Shown here: piece by piece, positions 32,491 to 42,348 of the stretch
Layout of the letters: the number at the start of each line of letters is the position of its first letter
How positions within the stretch are numbered: the first letter of the stretch is position 1
Position numbers and translations under genes: made by a program
Origin: Sorex araneus
Taxonomy: Eukaryota > Chordata > Mammalia > Eulipotyphla > Soricidae
NCBI RefSeq assembly: GCF_027595985.1
Contig: NC_073311.1
Location: forward strand, 44,643,539-44,707,538
DNA: 64,000 bases
Direction of reading: 5' to 3'
The notes under the pieces: model-generated
Databases searched by the model: none
What the model was told of the DNA's origin: nothing
What the model saw: only the letters and a program-made list of their open reading frames with translations

Positions 32491-33420
32491 TGTGGTAATT
32501 ATGGAGAATGGGTAGGGAGTGTTTTATGATGTGTCGTGAAGCCACAAAAGCGGCCCAGTGGTCCAGGAATATATTTACTCATATGTGAGGCTCTGCCTGA
32601 GCGTGTGGGGAGTGGCCTTGAGTGTGGTAGTGGTTGGGGTGTGAAGGTTTTTGGCTGTTGGAGCTGGGTCCCTTAGGGTGGAGAGAGTTCTCACCTGCCC
32701 CCTTCTGGGGTATGTCATATGAAACAGCCTGGCACGGAGTCTGGTGGCATGGTTATGGGGGCCTCATGTTATGCTTCCTTTTGGGAGAAGCAGCCATGTG
32801 ATTTGGATGGTGGCTGATGGTGAGATTATCTGGCACCTGCAGGAGGTGGTTTATGGGCATGACCCCTGGGTTACCGGAGACTGGGGAAAAGCGGGCAGAG
32901 GATCTCAGCTTCTGGTCCCATTGAACCCAGATTCCAATGTCACAAAGTTCCGCATTACCTGGGTTCCGTGGAACTTCACTCATACGTGAGGCTCGGCCTG
33001 AGCACGTGGGGAGTGGCCTTGAATGTGGCAGTGGTTGGGTTCTGGAGTTTATTGGCTGAGGGAGGTGGGTCCCTTGGGGCAGGGAGCGCTCTCACCCACA
33101 CCCCTCTGGCACACCCCTGTGAAGACAGCCTGGCAGGGGTCAGGACATTCTGTGGCTCTCTTTTGAGAGTTTTCATTTATAGTCCCTGAGTCTTGGCCGT
33201 TGATGAGATTACATGGCTCCGGGGGCAGTTTGTGGGTGTGACTGCCAAGCTACTGGAAAACTGGGGAACTGGGAAGAGGAGGCCCAATCCCAATCCAAGC
33301 GGGCCTGGAGCTCTCAGTCATGGGTTCCTGCCTACCTGTCTCTTTAGAGATTTATGTGTCTCTGAAATAAGGCCAATAAATGAGTTTATATAGCTGAGCA
33401 GGAGGTGGTTTGTGGGTGTG
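32491..33420 (-). repeat. GC-rich element family, two tandem modules
   Basis: Two modules about 406 bp apart share the plus-strand order 'gtgaggctc(t/g)gcctgagc', 'gtggggagtggccttga', 'ggtgggtccctt(g/a)gggc' (beginning near 32570 and 32976), each followed by a 'gagatta..tggc' block. On the minus strand these correspond to the GC-rich first half of the ~600-bp RTE-tailed elements ('ccctccccgcccc', 'gaagacctccagaaccc'). The first module also matches the 46095-46400 fragment. No coding frame is supported. Confidence 0.65.
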
Positions 33421-33906
33421 TCTCCCACATACCTAACTTTTGGCCATTCAATTTCTTGGTAAACTTGGCCCCAAGTTGTTGGGGTCTGGTCAAAATCACA
33501 GCAGCAATTTTGGGGTATCTGGAAGTCTGAAAGCACCATCAGGCTGTTGATGCACTTATCCCACAGGAAAAGGTTGACCTGCTGGCAGCACCATATCCCC
33601 AAAAACCTAGTTTATATTTTAAAAGATGAATTATTCACTCAAATTTCAGGTAGGAAGTAAGGTATTAGAATTCATAAATAAGAAAGGTCTCCTAACTTTT
33701 CAAGTATTCCAACCTGTGATAGCAAGAGCAAACTGAGTAGAGTTAAATGAATGAGTTGGGGTAGGAAAGTTGAGTATTTACTGGAAATAATAAAGGTAAG
33801 GAAGTTTGGTTTATGAGTAAGTGATAAAGTAGTCAAGTGAAAATTGAATGTTCGTGTCAGGAACTTGGTAGAATGAGATATTGAAAGACAATAGTTAAAA
33901 GACAAT
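33421..33906. other. intergenic, nothing recognised
   Basis: No gene or repeat family recognised. Confidence 0.45.
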
Positions 33907-33917
33907 AATGTTGATAC

Positions 33918-34166
33918 AATAGCACTGTCATCGAGTTGCTCATCGATTTGTTCAAGTGGGCACCAGTATCGTCTCCATTGCGAGACTTGTTGTTACTGTT
34001 TTTGGCATATCGAATATGACACAGGTAGCTTGCCAGGCTCTGCTGTGTGGGCAGAATACTCTCAGTAGCTTGCCGGGCTCTCCGAGAGGGACGGAGGAAT
34101 CGAATCCAGTTCAGCCGCATGCAAGGCAAATGCCCAACCCGCTGTGCTATTGTTCTAGTCCAGTCC
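33918..34166 (-). repeat. RTE-tailed tRNA-derived SINE
   Basis: 'cactgtcatcgagttgctc' start and inverted head 'ctgtgctattgttctagtcc'. The flank aatgttgatac occurs at 33907-33917 and 34167-34177. Confidence 0.92.
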
Positions 34167-34177
34167 AATGTTGATAC

Positions 34178-34868
34178 TATTATATTTTATAGAACTGTAA
34201 GTTCCCTTTTGTCTATTCCACCTACCAACATTTCTCATTCATTATTTATGTTGTAAGTGGTACATGGAATTTTCCTTATTCATGAATGAATTCAGAAAAT
34301 CAAAAGGCTTGTCTAAAGTTTCACAGTCCCCAAGCAAACTCCATATTCGTTTCGACATATTCCACTGCAGGGTCATTCAGCAAATCCACAATGTCCTCTG
34401 CCAACAACATTGTGTTTCCTAATGAACCATACCCAGAATTCACTGGACTCTTTCAAGGATATTCTTACAAAATCTTTCCAAGAGTTTTAGATTTTTCCTG
34501 GAATTTAATTTTTTTTAGAAAAAGAACATGATGTAATGAGCAAATTCGAAAGTCAACATTAGCCTTCATTATGCGTACAATATAAATTTTATCAAATCTA
34601 CCTCTTGTACTCATACTCTGTTAGTTAATAATTAAAATACCTCCCACATAACCTCCAAAGGCAAGTTCATTTCTATTGCTCAATAATGAATAACCAGAGA
34701 CAGAGGCTTAGCAATATGTAACCTCTTCTCTCTAGGGAAAGCTAGTACTACAAAGGCTACTAGAGATCACTCAGTTCAGATTCCTCAAATACACATGGAA
34801 CTTAAAACACCAAAGATGTTAGTAATTTTTTTCAAGCTCACAAAGATGGTGGAGACATTTTATTAAAC
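34178..34868. other. intergenic, nothing recognised
   Basis: No gene or repeat family recognised. Confidence 0.45.
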
Positions 34869-34885
34869 CCACATATTGGTTGTTT

Positions 34886-35210
34886 ATGATAAACCGCTAG
34901 CAAGACTCACAAAGAAAGAGAGAGAGAGAACCCTAATAAACCGAATCAGAAATAAAAAGGAGGGCATCACAACAGAAACCAAGGAGATTCAAAAGATCAT
35001 CAGAGACTACTTTGAAAGTCTGTATGCCACAAAACAAGAGAACTTAAAAGAAATGGATGAATTCCTTGATTCCTACAATCTCCCAAGACTGAACCAAGAA
35101 GACTTGAAATACCTGAATAGGCCCATAAATATCAAGGAAATCAAAGCTATAATCAAAAGTCTCTCCAAAAACAAAAGCCCAGGTCCAGACGGATTCACTG
35201 GCGAATTCTT
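34886..35210 (+). mobile_element. internal L1 ORF2 fragment with target duplication, no poly(A)
   Basis: 325 bp encoding the ORF2 linker and start of reverse transcriptase ([19 protein letters not shown] ... [14 protein letters not shown]) in one open frame. It has neither a 5' end nor a 3' UTR or A tail. The 17-base flank ccacatattggttgttt is perfect at 34869-34885 and 35211-35227. The uninterrupted frame and perfect flanks indicate a recent event. The product is only a fragment and has no catalytic YADD part. Confidence 0.9.
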
Positions 35211-35227
35211 CCACATATTGGTTGTTT

Positions 35228-36371
35228 TGCATTTTATGTGTACCTTATAACCCATGTATGTGAAATCATAAAATATAATCCATCAGTGACTTAAACACCC
35301 TAATTTTACATATGAGCAAACAGGCAAAAAGCAACTAAGTGACAGTTTGATTTCACAGGGGTAATGAATTAAAGAACTGAAACCTGATTTCCCCATTTTC
35401 TCTCTGAATACCTTGCAGAGCACAGTGCTTTTTAAAATACAGACCAAAGTTGCCTTCACATGTACAGAAAATTTTGCTTCCTGTTCTGAAATTAATAAAT
35501 CAGGTTTCCTGGTAGACTTTTAAGTTACTGAAAGTCTAACAGTGACATTTCTTTCCATTTTTTTTCACACAGGTTTGAGTTATTCAGACCTATTCAGACA
35601 GGTTGAGTATCATTACTAGATGATGTTTAGTTTTCATTTATATATGTATATATATTATATATATACATATCAGACCCTTAAAATACCTTAGGAAAATAGC
35701 CTAAGGTACTAGGCAACTTTTATTTGCCTCATATTCCTTGTTATATTTTTCTGGCATTCTTTTTGTGCCAAGAGAAGACAAGCACAGGTAGGCAACACTT
35801 GCTTCTTATTTTTCTGCTTCCTGATTACTATGGCAAATCCTTTACTCTTTGGTCTCAAGCATGATTTTCTCTCATCATGCCCTATCTGATTAGTTCACTG
35901 TAAGAACTCTGTTAGTGGTCCTTTGTAGATATGTGTCTTGTCTATGTATTTACAGATTCGAAAACATACAGCAACAGATGAGGTATTTGAGTTAAGGGAA
36001 GCACTCCATTTACATTTTCAAATGTGGAAGGCAAAGCAATTCATTCATTTATCCCACAGTAAGGAAAATCATTAATCTAGACTAGAGGTTAGCTCTCTTG
36101 ATTTCAGATCACTGACCATTTCTGGAAACAACACTGCCTCTATCGGCTAATTAAAACCACAGGCTCCACTTATTGGGCATTTGCTGTATTTTAGGCATTA
36201 TATTTAGTATACTATTCACATTATCTGATTTCATCACCATAAACTCTTATGAATTATCATCATATGTACTTCACAGGTAAGGGAATTCAGAGATTCCTTA
36301 TTAATAATCACACAATTACTGGTTGATCCTGTACTTGTACTGTTAGGTTTATGGCACCTACGTTCTTAATG
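35228..36371. other. intergenic, nothing recognised
   Basis: An AT-rich imperfect palindrome lies at 35636-35672. No gene recognised. Confidence 0.45.
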
Positions 36372-37036
36372 CAGAGAGTCTCTTGCCCCTGCGCCTGGCT
36401 GTCTTTTCTGGAGCTCCTCAGAGGGGTTGGGCTTCAGTTTCCCTCCCTGCCCTGAGCACAGCTTCCTCAGCTGAAGACCTCCAGAGCCTAGCCACAGCCA
36501 TGCTCAAGGCCCCACTCTACACGTTCCAACAAGCCTCACACATCAAGGAACCAGCAGAGAAACCCAGGTGTGTGGGACCTGGGGCTGAGACCTCCAAGCC
36601 TGCTCAGATCAGGACTGGACCTCTTCCAGCCCAGATTCCCCATCTTCCAGTAGCTAGGCGGTCACACCCAGGGACTGCCCCTGGCGCCGTGTGATCCCAC
36701 CAACAATCAACATCCAGAGACTATAAAACCAAGCTCCCGGAAGCTTATAGCTTAGTTCTCCCTCTAGGAGAGCCTGGAAAGCTACTGAGAGTTTCCTGCC
36801 TACACGGGAGAGCCTCGCAAACTCCCCATGGCATATTCATATGCCAAAACAAGTAACAATGATGGGTCTCATTCACCTGACCCTAAAAGAGCTTCCAATG
36901 TGGCACCACTGGAAAAAGGATGAGTAAAGAGAGGCTTCTAAAAATCTCAGGACTAAGATGAATGGAGACGTTACTGAGACCGCTCGAGAAATTCGGCGAT
37001 CAACGGAATGATGATGATGATGATGATGATGATGAA
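36372..37036 (+). repeat. RTE-tailed ~600-bp non-autonomous element, copy 2
   Basis: Opens 'agagagtctcttgcc' as in copy 1, then the GC-rich block, 'cgtgtgatcccacc', 'catccagagactataaaacc', SINE-body-like 'ctactgagagtttcctgcc' and 'catatgccaaaacaagtaac', then 'gaatggagacgttactgag' and 'accgctcgagaaattcg'. It ends in a (GAT)n tail of about nine units. There is no open frame. The tail motif differs from the TGACAG and TGATACAAG tails of the other RTE-ended sequences. Confidence 0.85.
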
Positions 37037-37327
37037 GATGACATTCTTAATGACTTCATTTGAATAAACAGACTGGAAAGAACATAAGGTCCTATGTAGT
37101 TCAAAAGGTGCCCAAATAACCAAGCTCAAGGATAATTTGAAAGTCATACAGATCATGCAAATACGCCAAACAGCATTGGTGTATTTTACATGAACTAAAT
37201 GATATTTCTCTAAGCAACTCATGACTCTCCCTTTAAATGACTGGAAATGAAAGCACTAGGGTTAAGTTTCTTGCTCCAGGTCATACACAAGGTAGGTAAT
37301 CTAGGTAGTCATCAGATTCAGAAAGTC
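37037..37327. other. intergenic, nothing recognised
   Basis: No gene or repeat family recognised. Confidence 0.4.
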
Positions 37328-37500
37328 TATCTCTTTTTTTTCTTTATTTTTCTTTGAGACACCATGATTTACAATATATATAGTTGAGTTTCAGGCATAT
37401 AATTTTCTAATACCAATCCAACTTCTCTATACTAGTGTCAATTTCTGTTCACCAATGTTCCCAGGTTCCCTTCTACCTCTGTCTAAACCTTGATTGGCAT
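37328..37500 (-). mobile_element. old L1 3' UTR fragment, inverted
   Basis: 'gacaccatgatttacaat', 'gttgagtttcaggcata', 'taccaatccaacttctc' and 'caatgttcccaggttccc' match the inverted local L1 3' UTR. The related text may continue to about 37790. Confidence 0.7.
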
Positions 37501-39199
37501 ATTTTTAGTGTGGATGTAGTAGCTTGGATCTCATGCTTTCAGTTATATTGGTTTTGTGGTTCAGGTATATAGCACACCTCATAGCATCAATGTTTCTGAG
37601 GCTACTGGCCTCTGCCCCTGTTATCTCCCCCTTCACCTCTTCGAAATTTCTCCCCTCAGAGAAAGTCTCTTGCTAAGACTAATTTCAATAACTAATCAAC
37701 ATTTCCTGTCAAACTTTGTTGCTTATTTAAGAACATTCTTCAAATGTTTTAATAGACATAAACATCACTCTGTAAGCAAAGTATGATTCTCATCATGTCA
37801 ATACATGAAGGTAGACCTACTTTATTTCCAAAGTATTACCTTTGATTAGTTTTGAAGGATTTTAATAAAATCCAGTGAGTAATGATGAGAAGTGTTAGAA
37901 GGAAGAATGAAGGAGAGGCCTTGGCAAAGCATCTGATATATGACGAATGCTCAGTTTAATTAACGAGGCTCCCAGTTCATGAGGCCTACTTATGTGACTT
38001 TCCTTATAAACTTTTATAATAACATTTTGTGCCCTCTTACCCCCATTCTCAATGAGGAAATTGATGTGAGGAGAGGTACGCAATGTGACAAAGATTCTAA
38101 TGCCAGTAGTGGCAGAATCAGGATTTGAAGCCAGACTGTCTGGTTCCAGCTTCTGTGCTCTCCACTCCCAAGTGGCACTACCCTGAAACAAAATGCAGTC
38201 TGGTAACCATGTGGGAAGATCCTAAGCAAGTCTCTGAGGACATAGGTGCTAATATGTCACTGCCACCTTGTACACTGGAAAATGATGTCACTGTGAGTAC
38301 ATACTATTCATCATTTTCCCTGAAGTGGAAACAGATCGACCAAATTGCTAATGGCCAATAAGATCTCTTGTAAGCTCTTCTGGAGACCAGTACTATAAAC
38401 ACTCTCCTCCCCCACACCTCTTATCCCAGGAAGCGCCTCTATGATACAAGCTTTCAGGGAGGAGCATTGCCTCCCTCCGTGAGGACAGCTCTTGTTCAGA
38501 CTAAAGTGAAGGCAAAAGAAGACCATGTCTCGGAAAAATGGTGGCAAGACAGTCACACTCTGTTTCATAATAGAATGACTCTAAGAAAGAAAAACTATCC
38601 AAACTGGTCCCTAGAAAGTCAACATCTCTGACCCAAGGTGAGCCCTGCTGTTTGGTGAGATGCCTCTTTTCTCTCCATCAAGAAAGTACAGGATGCTCTA
38701 CACAATCAAAGGCCTTGTAGGACTTTTGACCAAAAGTTGCCTCAAACCATATCCCTGCAGACCCCAAAGAAAAACAAATCCCTTCTCTCTCTATGACTCT
38801 CTAATTCCAGGTTCCCAATGAGCTAAGCAAAAAAAGAAAGAAAAAAAAAGAAAAAGAGCCCCTAAAACCATATTAATAAGTTTCAGAAACAAAACTTGAG
38901 AAATAGGAAAACAGTTCTAAGGGGGGAAAGAACTTCCACTCTGGCCCTTCCAGGGATAGGCTCAGAAATACTGCTGAAAAAAAGACTTTCTCGTACAAGC
39001 AATCAGATAATAAGACCCCTTTAAAAAGCAAAGAATAGTTAAATTCATCACCATAATTTAATTGTACAGGATATTAAAGAGCAGTTAGCTTCCCTCTTTC
39101 TCCGGCACTGCTTTTGTGTATTAAATTCAGACTAATCAAATTGCAAATTCCAAGAGTACTGTATTAGTCATCCCCATCACTTTTAATTAATTTAATGGC

Positions 39200-39203
<4 letters not shown>
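37501..39203. other. intergenic, nothing recognised
   Basis: No gene recognised. Open frames at 37895-38568 carry no signature. Confidence 0.4.
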
Positions 39204-39257
<54 letters not shown>

Positions 39258-39272
39258 CCTCTCTCTCTCCCT
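39204..39272 (+). repeat. (CT)n microsatellite
   Basis: About 34 CT units with two interruptions. Confidence 0.97.
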
Positions 39273-39531
39273 GTATTTTCTGACTGCCTGCATATCACTT
39301 AGCCTTGCCATGCCTTGTAAATAAAGAACGGATGGGGAAACTTTTGCAGAAAAGAATAAAGCAAATCTCTTCTATTCTCAAGTCACATTCGATGTTTGAG
39401 TAATTCATGGAACGTGGACTTTAAGCAATGGTGCTGATTGTTTCTGCTTAGCGGTCTTCAGACATAGGAGAAGAGAGAGGGCGAAGAAAGGAAGGAAGGA
39501 AGAAAGAAGAGGGGTCTGAATTTACACTCAC

Positions 39532-39600
39532 CGCTTCAAAAGCCCTTTTGTCCTCAGCCCACTTCTCTGCCTGAAGATGCAGCATTTGCCAAAAAGTCGC
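39532..39600 (-). CDS. candidate 69-bp internal exon, unrecognised gene
   Basis: On the minus strand an acceptor (tttgttgtgctgtcttgcag) precedes 69 bases in phase 0-0, followed by a donor (gaagcg|gtgagtg). The 23 codons end WQMLHLQAEKWAEDKRAFEA, which could form a charged amphipathic helix. The site lies in a low-repeat block on the same strand as the candidates at 3.3 and 9.1 kb. Its phase-0 exit does not match the phase-1 entry of the 9.1-kb candidate, so at least one further exon would be needed between them. I do not recognise the protein. Confidence 0.42.
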
Positions 39601-41005
39601 CTGCAAGACAGCACAACAAAAGTATTTTTTAAAGCCCATTAAAGGGTTTATTTGAGGCCCACCCCCACCTTCTTCTAATATTTTTTTTCTTGCAGTGAAA
39701 GACATATTTTTAGGAAGTGGCACTCGCTCAGATTCTGATCACACCAACTGGAGTCTAATAGAAACCACTTCACTAGTGAAGTTTGCATTTGGTTGGGCTG
39801 TTTGGGTCAATTGTCTTTTCACCTGGCTCAGGCTACCAAGTCAACACGAAGGAAGAATACAAGTTATTTAGCATGTAGCACTCGTCAGAGAGCCAGCGTC
39901 GCTGAGCGGTGGTCTGCAGGGAGTGAGAATGGCTGTCTTGTTCGGGTGGCTGTTTTTAGCTGCTCTGACACATTCAGACTTTCTGTCCATTCAGCCAGAG
40001 GGGCCACGTGTCCCAAACCTGAAAGGGACTAGCGCTTTCAAGCCACTTGGTTCAACTTGCCTTTTCATATGGAGGATTTTCCATGTGAACAGAATTGTTC
40101 TTGAGGTGACTTTTTCAAATATAAATGCTTTCAAATGCTGATAGTTTCACATCTGTATTGAGAGGCCCATCTAGGTGGCGGGGTGTGGGAGAGGGTAGAA
40201 AAGGAGGAAAAAATAGAAGTAAACAAAGAGTGGTCAGTAGCTTCCATCACAGGCTGCGTGGACACCTGCTGAAAAGTCACAAGTCCAGTGAAATGGCTGT
40301 TTGAATGTTTGGGTCTCCGCGATGCCAACTGGCTGACTTTTCCAATGAAATGACCAGTTGTTTTTGGCATCTTTCAGGAATAACCCTGGTTCAATCTGAA
40401 TTATTAAGAAGTATCCTATGGGTGAATTATCCAGGTCCATGTGGGGTTTCTTTTTTTGTTTTATTTCCTTCCTGGGCATCTGCTTTTGGAGGTCCATTTT
40501 AATACTAATTAGTGACTCCAACCTTGGGAAGAGTTGTTCAATTTACTTCAACAAGTGTTTCATTGAACACTCGCCACGTGCCCAGCTTCTGGAGGTTGGA
40601 AGATAAAAAGAGGAACTGCCAGTCCGGTGTGGAATTCAAACAGCGCCACGGAAGGAAGCCCAGAGAAATTCAGTATTGCAGGGGAGAAACTTCAGCGCAA
40701 TCTGGGCTCTCAGCAATGCGTTTCAATGGGCTTGGGGACACGAAACTCTTGACAAAGAACCTGAAAGAAATTCTTAGAAGAAATTATGTAAACATATATG
40801 GAAAAAAAATGAAGCAGCAGAAAATCATGAGTCTCTCTCATTTTAGGTAGCATAAAATGAGAGGACAGGAAAAGGAGGGATGAAAGTATTTCTCTGTGGA
40901 AAAACAGAATGGGGGTCAAGCTTTGGGAGCTCTAGCCACAATTTTGAAACAAGTATATTTCATCTCAAAGGCCATGACAGGATTAAAATAGGGTCATGAG
41001 ACAAG
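39601..41005. other. low-repeat block, possible conserved noncoding DNA
   Basis: 1.4 kb without recognised repeats next to the exon candidate. It contains several open frames without paired splice sites. Conservation is only inferred from the lack of insertions. Confidence 0.3.
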
Positions 41006-41011
41006 CAGATC

Positions 41012-41363
41012 TGTAAGAAAACACGCAACCCGGAGATTCTTCTTCCAGCTATTTATTAAGAAACCTTCTCATGCAAACGGAAAAAGGACGAACGAAGCAG
41101 GGACTAAGGACGAACGAAGGAAAAGGAACCAGGGGGAGCCCCTAGCTAGGCAGCTTCCCTCCTTATATACCTCTCGCTGCTTGTTTTCGCCCACGTGTCT
41201 GCATCTGATAGGTTAGTTACAGCTTATGGGCGTGGCAAGACATCCTGTTTCCTTATTAGGAATGGTTTTCGAAGCACACAGGTGTTGTTTACCAAGAAAG
41301 GTGCAATTTACAAGCACAGTGCAACTGTTGTTGCAAAGCACGGTCCCGTGGAGGCTCTCCACA
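41012..41363 (-). repeat. 3' LTR of the provirus
   Basis: 352 bp, ends TG...CA (on minus TGTGGAG...TTCTTACA). TATA-like gtatataagg at 41161-41170 and AATAAA at 41052-41057, read on minus. It differs from the 5' LTR at 41293 (c) versus 44474 (g), the only difference I found. Confidence 0.95.
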
Positions 41364-41377
41364 GTTCCCCCTTTTTG
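41364..41377 (-). other. polypurine tract
   Basis: On minus, aaaaagggggaac lies immediately upstream of the 3' LTR, the expected position for the plus-strand DNA primer. Confidence 0.85.
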
Positions 41378-41421
41378 TTTTAGAACAGCCAGTCTGCGTA
41401 GCAACCTCGGCCCCCTTGGCC

Positions 41422-41778
41422 TTACCCGTCATTGGGAGCCCTCTCGCTTGTAGGTCCCTGTCTTAGGTTGGTCCAAGGGTCAGGTGGGGTATAGTGCACC
41501 CTTTCAAACTCCTCAACTACAGGAGGTCCCCTGTAGTTAAGGGCTCTCAGCTGCATAATACCTTTGCTACATCCAGCTAACCTGATTGTTCTAAGCGAGA
41601 TTATTATTTCAAAGTTGCAAGCCAAAGCTGCGGGGATTGCTGTGCCTCCAGGGCCACGAATGCCTGTAAATATCACGCTTTTGTAAATAGTTGTTCTTGC
41701 TGCATTTTGTATAGACACCAGGCAAAAAACCAAAGCAGCGAGAAGCAATAAGGACAGTCTGCTCCCACCCCCGCCCAC
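41422..41778 (-). pseudogene. possible Env remnant with hydrophobic segment
   Basis: An open minus-strand frame of about 118 codons without a clear ATG at its start. Near its beginning it has the strongly hydrophobic stretch LSLLLLAALVFCLVSI, then a mixed tail ending close to the polypurine tract. In complete retroviruses env occupies this position, so it could be an env signal-peptide region or membrane anchor plus tail. I see no other Env landmark (no furin site or fusion peptide), so this stays an inference. Confidence 0.35.
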
Positions 41779-41898
41779 TCTTTGATAAATGGAGGGGACT
41801 CCTACTCTGGGCCTATCAAGATGGGTAAGGAAGGGGATAATCTATGCACAGGCGTTAAAGCAGGCCATGTTGTAGCAATGGCCCAGGAAGCTGCTTCT

Positions 41899-42300
41899 TC
41901 AGCTCATATCCTCACAGGAACCAGGCTGAGAACGAGCACCAGTTTGCACATCTTGGTCTACTGGAGGCGCAGTCTTCCCTGTCAGGCGTTCAGGAATCCA
42001 CGCTGGTTCTGCCCTGACCTGTGGAAAAAACACAAAACAGAACCCCTGGCCCGGGTTAACACGGGGTCCGAGCTGTGCCATCCACCAGAAAGGGTATAGG
42101 TGGAATCAGTTTGGCGATGAATCAGGAGACTCTGGTGGTCTGAGATCCAAATCAGGTGCTTGAATTCTGCTTCTGATAAGACGTAAAGGGATCCAAAGTT
42201 TCTTAGCGGGGTTATCATCTGTTGAAACAAAAGCATAGCCTTTTCCTCGAATGAGGAGTTTCCCTGCTACATTCAAGTGAGAAAATACCTCCTTTTTGTA
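41899..42300 (-). pseudogene. remnant of integrase C-terminal region
   Basis: Between gag and the env-like frame, a minus-strand segment (42178-42249) reads RGKGYAFVSTDDNPAKKLW followed by IPLRL, and stops at 42106-42108. This fits the SH3-like end of retroviral integrase. Some 100 bases further on, a second short frame (41899-42081) has GQGFCFVFF ... AWIPERLTG, a similar pattern, just after a strong acceptor-like tract (gttttttccacag). Either could be the true pol end. The catalytic core of integrase and all of RT are absent. Confidence 0.5.
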
Positions 42301-42348
42301 TTGGATTTAACATTCCATATGTCCACTGAAAATGCAGAGGTGATGGGC

